NCBI GenBank assembly: GCA_035578155.1
Contig: JAPWDM010000005.1
Coordinates: 27,976,108-28,040,107 of the forward strand
Source: Brachynemurus nebulosus
Taxonomy: Eukaryota; Arthropoda; Insecta; Neuroptera; Myrmeleontidae
Direction: 5' to 3'
DNA length: 64,000 nucleotides
Every line of letters starts with the position of its first letter. Within the stretch, counting starts at the first letter, position 1. The translations under genes and the position numbers were made by a program. Under the pieces are notes generated by a model, which ran no database searches, was not told the DNA's origin, and saw only the letters and a program-made list of their open reading frames with translations. Below are positions 31,760 through 45,249 of this stretch, in pieces.

Positions 31760-33750
31760 TTTATTATTTTTTTCTTACATCTGTAGAAAATTTAAATATA
31801 AACCAAAATAAATGCAATTTTAAAAAAAATTTGAATAATAATGAAATATTGTTTTCCTCTTTGTACTGTTAAAAGACACACATTATTAGCCAAAAAACGA
31901 TTTTAATTATGTATAATTAATTGTAATTAATAGATAAACAAACACGGTATTTAAAATTTTAATTGTAATCAATACACAAAAAAAGACCTTCAAAATGTAT
32001 TTGATTAAATGTCTCATAAATCTTATTGTCCTTAAAATAGACCCATCTCCTAAACATCTCCATCATCAACAAAAAGTACTAAATCAATTCAGAGTAAACG
32101 TAATTAAGATCAAACAATTGCGAATAAATTGCGTTGTAGTGATCATTAAAAAAAATTTGTTATTTACAAAAATTTAATTAAACAATTACTCTGATAATTT
32201 GATTAACTAAATAATAACCTTAGTAGAGGAAAGTGATCATTTAAAAAAAAATCAGGAAGGAACTCATTGGTTGAAGAAATTAATTAAATCAAAACCGTAT
32301 AATTAGTCTATTTAGCAAATAATTACTCTTAGTAATGAACGATTAAATAAATAATTTATTAGTTAAATAAAGAATAATAATTAGTTTACATATCTGGTAT
32401 TAAGCGCTCATTGGCAGGCCCCTAAAAAAAAGATGGCGGACCCCGGGAATAAACCAGTATTTTTTATTTTAATTTTTCCCTGAAAATATAAGTGACGACT
32501 CAAAAAAAGAAAGGAACCCGGGCTATGGCGCTGCAACCACGGTTGCCACCCCTCTCGTCGAGCGTCGTCGTTGGTTCGGAGCACTGGGGAAACCTTTTCC
32601 ACCAAAATTGTAAATGTTTTTTATTGAAATAACGACTGGTAGGGCTCTAAATATTTAAGCACATTAATCAAGTTAAATTTGTCGATTTTTTATCGGCATA
32701 ACAAAATTTTATATACAAAAATAATATTTCATTTGCCGATTTTGTTGTTGAATTGCTTTGAGATACTGGATACATCATTTTTGTCTACTTTATTTCTGTA
32801 CACCCACTGGCAATTTAAATCAATTGATGTTTAAATTAATGTCACAAGTATTTTTTGTATACTGTAAGCCGGTAATAAAGACCCAGTTTTGAGAATACCA
32901 ATATTTCAAACAAGGTTACAATACATATTCATAAATTAACAATTAGACGTACGTATAAATTTTGTAACTTTGATCTAGCAATACTTCAAATCAGTCAACC
33001 TTTTCTAACCTTCCAAAAATCGCCGTTAACTGACCTTCCGATAAAACATAGATTTGCTGTCTTCAGATATAAACAAATTATTCGCTACTCATTCAAATTT
33101 AATCCGTAACTACAGTTAAGGAGCCTATACTTCATGCGTTCTTAAGGTAGTTGGTCGATAAAACGATTTTTTCAAAGGATTTTAACGAAACTTCTCTAGA
33201 TATTTATTTAATTCAATACCAATAATACGAGTCCTTACCGAAAAAAAATTGACTACCCCAATTTTGAGAAAAATTATTTCAAAGTTTTATAATTTTAACA
33301 CGGGCTCCTATAGGAAAACTCTATTTTTTTTGAATAAAATGAAAACGTGTCAAAGAAATTTGATGAAAGTTTAATATTTTACAAAATACAAACTTACAAA
33401 CCATATTTAATAAGTAATAAAAATTATTCACCATGCTATTTTTGAAATATAATTTATAAACATCATTTTACAACGTTTTTACAACGCTTTTTCAACAATG
33501 CTTTCATATTGCTGCAACATGAGCGCGCGGAAATTTAAAAAAAAAAACAAAAAAAAAAAAAAAAAACAAAAACAAAAACAAAAAAAACAAATGGTACCTA
33601 TACAAATATAATCACTGAAGATTATTAATACATTTATTTAATTTTTGATAAAAGAAATTTTTTTTTGATATACCCTTTTTACTCGTTGTAAGCAACTTGA
33701 AATGAATCATATATCTTACTCTTTTTAGATAATAAAATTCGCATATACGT
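31760..33750. other. Gene-free stretch
   Basis: A GC-richer island at 32,400-32,600 (GGACCCCGGGAATAAACC; AACCACGGTTGCCACCCC) looks like part of an old repeat. A-rich low-complexity sequence lies at 33,535-33,590. No gene is supported. Confidence 0.5.
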
Positions 33751-33756
33751 AAAATA

Positions 33757-34245
33757 CCCCTGTCGCAGCATCCTGCATAACATAGCGAATTTCCATTTAC
33801 AAAAGTACGTTTTTCTCGGAAACTAGTTGATATAGAGTAATTGTAAATAAAAAAAAACCTTCTTTATGTGATTTTTCCGCCTCATTCCGCCAAATTTTTT
33901 TCACGAAAAATGTCCAAAACCCCGTAAACGTTTTCACGAAATTTCTTAAAAATAAGATGTTTCGTTCTTGAGTTATCGTGCGGACACATTTATATATATA
34001 TATATGTTTACTAAGTGTCCGCACGATAACTCAAGAACGAAACATCTTATTTTTAAGAAATTTCGTGAAAACGTTTACGGGGTTTTGGACATTTTTCGTG
34101 AAAAAAATTTGGCGGAATGAGGCGGAAAAATCACATAAAGAAGGTTTTTTTTATTTACAATTACTCTATATCAACTAGTTTCCGAGAAAAACGTACTTTT
34201 GTAAATGGAAAACGTACTTTTATAAATGCAGGATGCTGCGACAGG
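33757..34245. repeat. Inverted pair of R1 family copies (hairpin arms of about 230 bp)
   Basis: The left copy begins CCCCTGTCGCAGCATCCTGC and runs to GTGCGGACAC (33,987). After about 27 bp of ATATAT-rich spacer the reverse complement starts at 34,015 and returns to GCAGGATGCTGCGACAGGGG near 34,245. Arm identity is very high over most of the length, with a small difference near 34,210. Confidence 0.9.
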
Positions 34246-34451
34246 GGTATTTTTTATTTACAATTACTCTATATCAACTAGTTTCCGAGAAAAACGTACT
34301 TTTGTAAATGGAAATTCGCTATGTTATGCAGGATGCTGCGACAGGGGTATTTTTTTTTATTTACAATTCTCTATATCAACTAGTTTCCGAGAAAAAGGTA
34401 CTTTTGTAAATGGAAATTCGCTATGTTATGCAGGATGCTGCGACAGGGGTA
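34146..34451. repeat. Three tandem units of about 102 bp from the R1 family
   Basis: The unit TTTATTTACAATTACTCTAT ... GCAGGATGCTGCGACAGGGG occurs three times (ending near 34,246, 34,349 and 34,451), so the 5' end of the R1 repeat has been amplified in tandem beside the hairpin. The first unit lacks the GCTATGTTATG stretch. Confidence 0.85.
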
Positions 34452-34834
34452 TTATTATTTTAATATTTATTTTCAAGAAAATACAAAAATGCCTTTTTGA
34501 ATTTACAGCAGATGACACAAATATTTATTATGTAAAAGTGAATTGCTTGGAAATTGCGACATTCATTTCTTTATTTTACTGCACTATTGTTGTTAAAGCG
34601 ATAGTAACAGTAGTAGTTATAATATTAAATTAGTATTATTAGTTTATTCAAAGCACTGTTGTGACATAACTTTTTCCTTATAGGAATCCAATGTTAAAAA
34701 TTAACATGTAAATCGTATGTATACATCCAAATGGGCCACCTGGTATATTATGTGTACGATACATATTGTATCGAATATGTGCTTAGATTGTGAATAGCTT
34801 CACACTTTTTACGATAAAAGTATCACAGTCTAAA

Positions 34835-35268
<434 letters not shown>

Positions 35269-36059
35269 TTTGGTGAATATTATTTTCGGTTTCTAGGGAC
35301 CTCAAAACAAATTTCTGCCATGGTCCCGGGTTCAAGTCGCGTCATGACAGTGGCTGTAATAGCGAGCTTCCATTCTGGAAATTCGCTAAAAGAGTAAGGC
35401 ATATGATTCTATTTCAATTTTGATGTTGCTTACAACGAGAAACCAGTGTACTTTTGTACCTGACTATCTAGAGAAACTACCTTAAACAATTCGGCTTTGT
35501 AGTATGTGCCAGAAACGAGATCTTCGAAATGTATAAGAAAAAACGAACAAATATGGGTGGAAATTATTGTATTTGGAAAGTTGAATCTGGGAAATACTTT
35601 ATTTTTAAATCACTTTACTTTGTCAATATTCACAATTTATGTTGATACTGAATGACACTGTATATCGACATTTTTAAAAATAGGTAATAGTATTATTTAT
35701 TGGTGGAATATAACAAAAATAACTGAACTGAGTGTAAAAATTCGAAAAAAAGTCCTATAACCTTAACTTAACTAGTTTTTATATCGAAATTGAAGTCGAA
35801 GTATATTGTTTAAAAAAAAATAAAAACTAACCTAACCTTAACTAACTTCACCACCTATAGTTTTTATATCATCTACTATTTGATCGATCAAGTAATATGT
35901 TTGCCAGGCTTAACTTTTTGGATACAATAGTTTTCACCCATTTATGTTCGTTTTTAAATACAGTAGTTTAAATGCCGGCGTCTGGCACATACTGAAATTT
36001 AGCTAACAATTCTATACAGTCGGCTTAAAAATTCACACAAAATAAAAAAATTTTTGTTT

Positions 36060-36201
36060 TTGAGCAAAATTTCACGATATATTTCAAACTGTTTTTAATC
36101 AACCAGCATATTGCACAACCCTTCAGTATAACCTACAGACAATCCATAATATTGTATAACCTCAGATTTTGTGCAATATTATTGAGCGTGTAGGGGTCGC
36201 T
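36060..36201 (+). mobile_element. Right-end fragment of the AGCGGCC MITE family
   Basis: Matches the right third of the element at 875-1335, ending GAGCGTGTAGGGGTCGCT followed by TAA. Confidence 0.7.
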
Positions 36202-36202
36202 T

Positions 36203-37346
36203 AAGTAAACAAAGTCGCTGTGTAAACAAAGAGTAAATCTGATGAAATCTGAGCGAAATTTTCATTAAAAAAATTAACACAATGAAATTTAATATTCGGT
36301 CTAACAAAATATAATACGGTTAACAGTATATTAATGATTTGAGCAAAGCAGAGATGAATTATAAATTATATAAAAATTGATAAAAAATAATGAAAAGAAA
36401 ATTAGAAAAAGCGAAATTCGATATTATCAAATAAGCTGATAAAACATAAATTAGAATTTCTTATCATGTCAATTAATACCTATTGGTTGTGAAATTTTTG
36501 TAATTTGAGTGATTTATTTAATTAGCCACATGTAATTAAATTAGTATCAGTTACACATCTATTAAATAATTCCCAGGAGTTTTCTTTAATAATTTCTTTA
36601 ATAGTATAATATATTTAAATTATATATGCCTCACGTGAATACATACCTATACATTTTAATATTAATTTATTGACAATTATATAAAATATTATTATTTTTA
36701 AAGTCTTTTTATCCGTATTTTAGAATATTTAAATAAGGAGGTTATAATTTGGGTTTGAGCAGAAACGTAACTAACTACAAATTTTACGTCTTGGAGCGAA
36801 TTTTACTCAAGCGCTCCTGCCTCAAAAATTCTCTTTTTTCCGTAAAAATAGGACTGGTGAGCAAAAGAAAAAACCTAATATTTTTCTCATAAGAAATACG
36901 GGACGTCTTTGCGTGACGTTACAGCGCTCACCACAGACGTCGTTGAATTTGTATTGTTATTGTCCAGCCTTTTTAACTGTATTGAAAATAAAGCTGGCTA
37001 CGTTTTTTAAGGCAAGCAAAGGATTAAATAGGTACTACACGTGCAGACAGTTTTTATTTTAATAAAAACTGGGTATATTATAAAATTTTCAAACATCTCA
37101 AACGGTCTTAATTATAATGTACTATTCATAATGCACAACTTAATGAATACGAGACGCATTAAGCTTTTTATGGAACTGTTTTAATAAATACCTATTACAA
37201 TCCCGGAACCTACTATTAAGGAAATGCCCGAATCGATTAAAAAAAAAACCATTCCAAAAAAATATTTTAAAATACCAAATTTGAATACAAAAAATAATTT
37301 TTTTATTTAAAAAATAAATGTTAAAAAAAATAAATACCGTTAATTA
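36203..37346. other. Gene-free AT-rich stretch
   Basis: No gene is supported. A short GC-richer patch at 36,750-37,020 is unexplained. Confidence 0.5.
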
Positions 37347-38776
37347 CACTAACGGAAAAAATTAAAGGATGAAAAACAAAAAAATCCAAATTTTTAGCGA
37401 TTTTTCGAATGACTGTATCTCCGTGAAAAATGGTCGTATCGGCGTCGTAAACAAAGCAATTTAAAGCTGGAAGTTTCTAGTTTTGAGATCTTATCATAAA
37501 AAAATTTTTAAAGTAACGTATATCGTTCAATCCTAATAAATACACTGAAAAAAAAAAATTTTCGAAATTTTTTCGGTTTCTTTTTTTGGTCCACGGACTT
37601 GTAAAAAATTTTTTCGACGTAACCACCATATGGACCGGATAACTTGTACATTCAGCTTTAATTTGCTTTTTTTAGACCTTTATATGACCACCTCTCGCTG
37701 AAATATCAGACTTTGAATGGAAAAGAATCATTTCGTCTTTGACCATCGATATCTCAGTAACCAATGATCACACAGAAAGTTGAAGATGGGTTTTAAAAAC
37801 TCGAATAAATACTCTAGAAGGATTAGCCATTGTTTTTTCGGAAAAAAATTTTTCGTATACTCTATATAAATTTGAAAAATCAAGAAAAAAAGAGCTTTTG
37901 GTGGCTTTTTGGAAAATCAAGAAATTTTAAGAAATTTTTTAAGAAATTTTCTTTTCTTTTATAAGTTTAAATACTGTTATTGATAAAAATGCGAAAAAAT
38001 CTGAGAAATTTTTTTTTTCATTTTGTTAAAAATTATGCAAGTTTAAGAGCAAAAAAATGAACCTTTAATTTTTTCAAAAATTCAATCGAATGAAACAAAA
38101 AAACCGCCGGATGGATTAAATTGAAACTCGGTGAGGTTTTTGTGGGTATATTGAACTGTAAAAGTCACACTTAACATTAATGATTTACTCGATATTTTTA
38201 ATTCAGCGCTTGATTTTCCAAAAAGCCACCAAAAGCTCTTTTTTTCTTGATTTTTCAAATTCATGTAGAGTATGCAAAAAAAGTTTTTTCGGAAAAAACA
38301 ATGGCTAATCCTTGTAGAGAATTTATTCGGGTTTTTAAAACCCATCTTCAATTTTCTGCGTAATCATTGGTTACTGAGATATCGATGGTCAAAGACGAAA
38401 TGATCCTTTTCCATTCAAAGTCCGATATCTCAGCGAGAAGTGGTCGTATAAAGGTCTATAAAAGAGCAAATTAAAGCTGAATGAACAAGTTATCCGGTCC
38501 ATATGGTGGTTAAGTCGAAAAAAATTTTCCAAGTCCGTGGACCAAAAAAAGAAACCGAAAAAATTTCGAAAATTTTTTTTCAGTGTATTTATTAGGATTG
38601 AGCGATACGCGTTGCTTTGAAATTTTTTTTATTGTGAGATCTCAAAACTAGAAACTTCCAGCTTTAAATTGCTTTGCTTATGACTCCGACACGACCATTT
38701 TTCACGAAGATACAGCCATTCGAAAATCGCTAAAAATTTGGAATTTTTTTTTATCCTTTAATTTTTTCGGCTAGTG
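37347..38776. mobile_element. Fold-back Tc1/mariner-like element, 1,430 bp, arms about 570 bp
   Basis: The left end CACTAACGGAAAAAATTAAA follows TA, and the mirror end TTTAATTTTTTCGGCTAGTG (to 38,776) is followed by TA. TA duplication and CACTA-type ends fit the Tc1/mariner group. The inverted repeat runs about 570 bp inward on each side (to about 37,920 and from about 38,211) with substitutions and a few indels. The roughly 290-bp unpaired middle has no transposase motif, so it is non-autonomous. Confidence 0.8.
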
Positions 38777-41700
38777 TAAAATAATAACAAAAAAAAAACA
38801 TTAATAATTAATATCTATAAAAATAAATTTATGTATATCAGTATTGTACTTGCTGAAAAATTCAATTAATAACCTTTCAGTTACTTAATTTAATTATTTA
38901 ATATTCAATGTTATTTCCTACTTCCACAAAAAAAATCCACAAATCATGAAATTTAATTTAACCGTTAGAAGATTAAATTTAGATTAATCTCAACAATGAA
39001 AAATTGAAAAATTAACAAAAAGTTCTACTAACCTTCCAATTATCGAAATTTTCAAAAGAGTTTTCAGAAAACAACAATTAAAGATAACAAAAACACTGGA
39101 TAAAATAAATTCGTATCTAAATTTTCAAAATTTTAAACAAATTAAATGTAGTAAGCCGAAAACGTTTCAAATCGAACTAAACTTAATTTTAAAACCGTTT
39201 TCAATTTATAATATTTATAAAAGGGTATATAACTTTTTACACCGGACCGGAGCGCAATTAATAAATATTTAAGTATGTACCTATATGTATTTATTATCGT
39301 TTTCGTCGGTTCGCGAAGTATGTAGTTAAGAGTAAATCGCTTGCAAAAGGGAGAAAGTGAGTTAAATGATAATCGCGGTTATACTTTGTAAATGTGTATT
39401 CATTCATACATATTATATATACATATAAACATATACTTACGTACGTATTAATACTTGTATCTGTATGTACATACGTATATAGTGTGTACATTAAAATTCC
39501 CAACAATTAAAAGGAACATTTGTATTATTAGAATTGTATCATATGATCACCCATTTTCTGAGAAATTCAGTAGATTGAAACCGTTACTGAAACCCAGTTA
39601 TAAAAATTGGGTTAATAATAGTAATAGATATATTTAACAAAATTTTCATTTTTCATGCACTCTCGACGCGATCTCTTTGTTCAAAGATCAAAAAATTTTT
39701 TCTCTAAATCAAAAAAATTTTTTTTTATTAAAGAAACATTTGTTTGAGTACTGAAAAAAAGTCAAAGAAACATTTCTTTAATTCAAAAAATTATTATTTT
39801 GAAACAATAAAATATTTTTTACAATTCCGGAACTAAAATACTTATAATATTTTAGTCCTCATAATAGGCGGTAAAGTACCACTTTTAGTCCTAAGGGACT
39901 AAAAACGTTTTAAACTATTGGTTCATCGTCATTGACCCCTTGACCCGCCCCCCTTGTATACGCGCTTGGGTATCAAATAAGAGGGCATGATAAGTAGAAT
40001 ACAATTACTTATGTGCCGCCATTTTAAATTCATTATGGTGGATACCATAAGATGTCAGATTAACTCTATATTCAAAAACGTGATTTGAGTCTGTAAAATT
40101 CATTCCAAAGTACGGAAAAAAAATCCATTCGTAGCGAGAATATAGCAAAAAATTAGCTAAAAAATATCCCATAAATATCATTTGAATAAATGCAGCACGT
40201 CCGGAGATATATAGGTATCTGCACTGACTTCAGACTTACATGAATGTATTTTTATATGTATTTATCTACTTTTTATTAAATGTATTATTATGTATTTATA
40301 AGGTTATAATTTATTGTTACATAATATTATATATTTTCACATATACCTATGTAAAGTAATTTTTTTTAATTTTCAATGTACTTAAATTTAGCGAATTAAT
40401 GAATAACAGTCTTTAGCAAAAATCTTGGAGTTCGTTAGCCAGTCCCGTCCAACATCCAGGACCGGGTATTTTAGACCTTTCTTTACAAGCCTAATTTTTT
40501 TACACTATTGGAAAAAGCGAAAAAATGAGAAGATGAATTTTTGAACCAAGTGGTCTACTCACACTTAACCATTTTTAAATAATGTCGAAACTTACGCGAC
40601 TTAAAAGACAGTGATGTTTTTAAAAACGTTTAAACAGAATGTATTTTTTTAAGTCATATAGAAAGTAAGAGGTTCAGAGAATCATATTATTAACAAATTA
40701 AGGCTTAATTTTAACTTTAAATAAAAACAAGAAATATTTTTTCCTGAGTATTGTGAAAAATTCTAACTAGTATTATAGCTTACAAGTAGTATTACTTTGT
40801 AGGAATTTTTAATTAAAACTATTTCGAGAAACTTTGACGTAACTTTAAAAGTTGCAAGCAGTCAAAAAAAGGCGGACATACCCAAAAAATTTGGGAAAAA
40901 ACTTAAAATTTAAATGACGAAAAAATAGTGAATTGAATTTTGCACCATACTTTCTGGTGCACCCTATATAAGTACACTTTGCATTAATAATGTTTAATAA
41001 TTTTTGTTTGATTGTACAAAGTATACTATACATAATTTATTATGGTGTTCTATGTTTGATTTTGATCAAGAGAGAATGAGAGAAAATGTTTTGCTCATCT
41101 CTCGCCTCTCAGGCTGGCTCGTCTGGGCTCGTCGATTGGACCTGGTATTCTTGTAATAACTACAAACTGTACATACTGTACTTTATCCACTTTATCACTC
41201 GTTGAAGATGACGGCCATTACTTACAAGTGAATTAACAATATGGTAATGTAGATTGGTCATTTTCATTCCAGTGGTAAATCATGTCACATATTATTACGT
41301 TTTATTTATTAGAAGTTAGAAAAAATATGTACATTACCTACGTATGTATACCTACCTATACATGACAAAGATAATGGAGTTCCCCTTTACGTTTGTAAAT
41401 AATTTATAGTCAAAAAATTTTTACAATGAAAATTTTATTGATTTAAAATTTTTTAACATAAACAAAAAAAAAAAACTACAAAGATCTTTGTAATTGGAAA
41501 AATAACAATTAAAATTAAATTAAGTATATTTATGGGTAATTAGAACTTGGAAATCTATCTGGAAAAATCTCTTAATAATAAACTCGTAGTAGAAACTGAT
41601 CTGTTTTTAAATATAATTTTTTTTTATAAAAACTTGGTGTTTTCTCTTTTCCTTTTCACTTTTGATAAAAGTTATGACTCAAAAATTAGTTGAAAATATA

Positions 41701-43740
41701 GTTCTCTATATTATGAATGCTTTTAATTCGAAATTTGGCATTTTTACAACAAAACTGAAAAACTAGCTCCCAAATTTATTAATACTCCACAATAAAATTT
41801 TTAAATACGAAATCGTTTGAGCAAGAGAAGATAATTCGTCTCTTTTTTGCAGTAATTGACCTTAATCATGTCAGTAATTGGCATATGCGATAATTACAAA
41901 CATTATTTTTGTATATTTTTAAAAATAATTTATGCTAACTATAATTTCTTTTACAACATTTAATATTAAAATTGGTTTTTTAATCAACAAAATTTATTTT
42001 TAAAATCATAATTTGTGGTTCTTATTTTTTTATTTAATAAATAAAAGTTAAAACGATGTTTAGCTGCAAATACATATACTAAGAGTAACCTTTTACAAGG
42101 CTGCCAAGGCTGCGGTGTAATTTTTGCAATGATAAAAAAATTAATTATCCAGCGATTTAATTAAAAACAATAAGTCTAAAAATATTGAATAATTAAGAAA
42201 GTTTCTATTTTTTTCAAAAATTCATAATCCAGAAGCTCTGGATTATTATTTATCAATTAAATTGTTCATTCAGACGCTTCTAGGACTCGCCAATCCTTTT
42301 TAGCAAAGGAATAATGAAGCTTCTAGTGGAAAGTAATTTCATTAATTTTAAAGCCATTTCATTAATTTAAATTTTCAATTACTAAATTCAAGATTAATAA
42401 TACAATTATAAGAAGAAAGTTCTAGATTGGTCAAAGAAAATAGAAATTTGATGACTAAATGAATAACATCCTTTTTCTACATAATTATGTATGGGGGGGG
42501 GGGGGGGGGGTATTAAACATTTAAAAATAATTTAAGGAGGTTGAATACTATAAAAAAAAATTATGAAAACTAGTTGAACCCAACAAAATTAAACACATTC
42601 TATAATAATAAAAAATTCCGTTGAAGGTTCGTGTTGATAAGAAAGCCAATCGTTTTAGAAATAATTCTTGAAGGAGTCCATCATAAACCTAAAATCTGAC
42701 AATATTTGGCAACGTTCTTAGTTCCGCAAAAATTTCCAATTATCGCGAAAATATTTTCAGATTATACTCATCCAAACTACCTTGAAAATAATTAAATTCA
42801 GAATATCAGTCATATTTATTTAGTAAATTATACGAAACATAGAGTACACCTATTAGTTCCAAGAGCACAATATAAAAGAGAACGAATACGAAATTCATTT
42901 CCTCATCAACGAAACTTTTAAAAACCTAAGGTTATTCCGGTACAAACCGATTACCTATTCTTCAGATCACTGCGAAAGTAGTAGAAAGGTAAAAGAAAAA
43001 GAACAAAAGAATCTTCCACAACTAAACCCAAATAGGTTGCCATCTTTCAGATTGACCCGAACAGTCGGTAACCTCGTTGTACCGGAAGTGCGGTTCTTTC
43101 CACCATCGGATCAGGTTTTTATCATATTCATAACTAATAACACTAATACTATGTATACTTTTTGTGTATTGGGCTCTCCGGTCATACGAAATACGCATAA
43201 TTGCCAGGAAAGTTACAAATATTTTACGTTGCATACTAAAACTGATTGAGCGTTTTAAAACAAATTTAACATTGTGAATATAAATGACGTCCCCATTATT
43301 TTTAATTAAGACAATCAAATTTATTTATTAAATTATTAAATAACAATTTTAATATTATTAATTTTAACGGAAGTCTTGATTGAATTATTACAAGTGATGA
43401 CTTTGAAGTCCGCTTTGATATAAAAATCGCATTACTGTAGATTAATTTTTATTTTAACCTAAGTATGTTCACAATAGGAAATATTCATGTATTTTTTATT
43501 ACATAAAGCTGTAATGTAATGTAAATTTTGCCTGTACCCACCTTCTGAAACGTAATAACACATTGTAAACTTATTGCTGGACACTACGGTGCTGACTATT
43601 CTAGAAACGAATAGATTTAAAGTTATACAATGAAGTCTTTAATTAAAGTCGCTGAATCAGCAAAAGTCCGGAAATAAGAAATCGAACGATGAGTAAGAGA
43701 AGAAAGGAGGGTGTATTAGCGTCGCTTGGTTTGAGGCCCC
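38777..43740. other. Gene-free stretch of about 5 kb
   Basis: AT-rich sequence without supported genes. Minor items: an 18-base G run at 42,493-42,510, and many short low-complexity open frames that I reject as genes. Confidence 0.5.
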
Positions 43741-43759
43741 AAAAGCGGGTCTTTTTATA

Positions 43760-44185
43760 TCATGAATAGCGTTTTTTTACCTTTCACCGTTTACGTAGCG
43801 AAAACGGTGATAGATACATTAAAAAGTGTTAAGACCTTTCTTGTAGAGAATCGAATTCTCTACAAAAGAGTCCGCGAGAGCAGCTGTCTATCTTATACAG
43901 GTGAAAAGATACAGCGCTCCAAACGCGCACTCAAAAATTCACTTTTTCTAGCGTTCCGGTAAGGTTCCGGACGGCACATCCTGCCGGAACGCTAGAAAAA
44001 GTGGATTTTAGAGTGCGTGTTTCGAGCGCTGTATCTTTTCACCTGTACAAGATAGACAGGTGCTCTCGCTAACTTTTTTGTAGAGAATTCGATTCTCTAC
44101 AAAAAAAAGGTCTTAGCACTTTTTAATGTATCTATCACCGTTTTCGCTACGTAAGCGGTGAAAGGTCAAAAAACGCTATTTATGA
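43760..44185. mobile_element. Fold-back MITE, 426 bp, arms about 200 bp
   Basis: The region pairs with itself about a centre at 43,972. TCATGAATAGCG at the left matches CGCTATTTATGA at the right, and inward both arms carry CACCGTTT..CGTA, AGAGAATCGAATTCTCTACA (itself palindromic), TACAGGTGAAAAGATACAGCGCT and TAGCGTTCCGG. The loop is only about 24 bp. Very high arm identity. No clear target duplication was found. Confidence 0.85.
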
Positions 44186-44928
44186 ATTTTTCAATATTGT
44201 TTAAACAATATAAAAAAACATTTCCGGGAGTTCACATTTTGCACAAATGTTCTCCTCGGTAATCCCTACAAGAATCTCTTTAAAAAATTTTTATATCTAT
44301 TCTAAAATTAATGTTTAGTGAGATAGGGCTTAAAATTAGTGCTATTGGACTATTAATAAAGGTTTAACATAGTTTTTGATATTTTCACCTAATTTGCAGA
44401 ATATTCACCAACCAGCTTGCATATATGTAACATTATCGAATCTTAAGAATTTATCATAATTATTTTATTTTTCCACTTATTAGAACAATTTTAAAACGAC
44501 AAATATTTTTGTTTTTCATTAAATAAATATAATTCTAATGTAACCATATCTGCCCAAATTGTAACAAGCCTTGTAATTTTAATATTTTATTTAAAAATAT
44601 AACTAAAATATTTTAGCGTTAACTACGACATTTTGTTTCACTCAATTTCCTGCAGCTACGTCTAAAACAAGTAACACTATCCAACTGACACTCTCCGATT
44701 TGAATGAAACTTAGCATACTATATAACTTAGAAACTTAGTAAACTTATCGAAAAATATTAAATACGTGATTTTTGTTTCGGCTGAATACGCTGTTTAGGG
44801 GTAGAAAACACCCCTCAACCCCTGACAGTGAAAACAATTATGGCTAATTATTTCTGAAATGATATATTTTCTGAAAAAAGTGCTTAGGATCAAAGTTGTA
44901 GAGTTTAAAATGATGCACTTGATGGTGA

Positions 44929-44969
44929 CCTTGAAGTCGACCTTGAGGTCAATTTCAAGGTCAATTAAA
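44929..44969. promoter_or_regulatory. Cluster of four AGGTCA/TGACCT-like half-sites
   Basis: TGACCTTGAAG, GACCTTGAGGTCA and TTCAAGGTCA follow each other within 41 bp. TCAAGGTCA is the extended half-site of orphan nuclear receptors such as FTZ-F1 or ERR. The surroundings look like a dispersed repeat, so this may be part of its sequence rather than a working enhancer. Confidence 0.3.
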
Positions 44970-45249
44970 TTTGGAAGTAATTAACCGTTGTCGGACTTTA
45001 TTCATATCCGGTATCTATTATCACTAGAGTGAAGACATTAGTCCGCACAAACGGGGTGACCAATTTTTTATACCGGGTTCGGCATACACTACGTCGTCAA
45101 AATTATGGGGACATCTTAACCCAGAGGGGGGGGGGGAGCGTCCACACTTTTGACACAACAGTGTACCACAACATTAACTACAGTACCGCGTCAAAAGCAG
45201 GTAACGATGCAGGCAAAAGGCTGTACGTACTAAACATGATAACGATTTA

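Noticed and set aside
34226..34633. A 135-codon open frame with repeated NGNSLCYAGCCDRGI blocks.
   Set aside because: It translates the 102-bp tandem units of the R1 repeat; the periodicity is in the DNA and no promoter is seen.
42493..42510. G18 run as a G-quadruplex regulatory element.
   Set aside because: A simple homopolymer far from any gene; it may even be a sequencing or assembly effect.
43022..43318. Opposed 98- and 70-codon frames.
   Set aside because: Antisense shadows of each other with no recognisable motif or gene structure.
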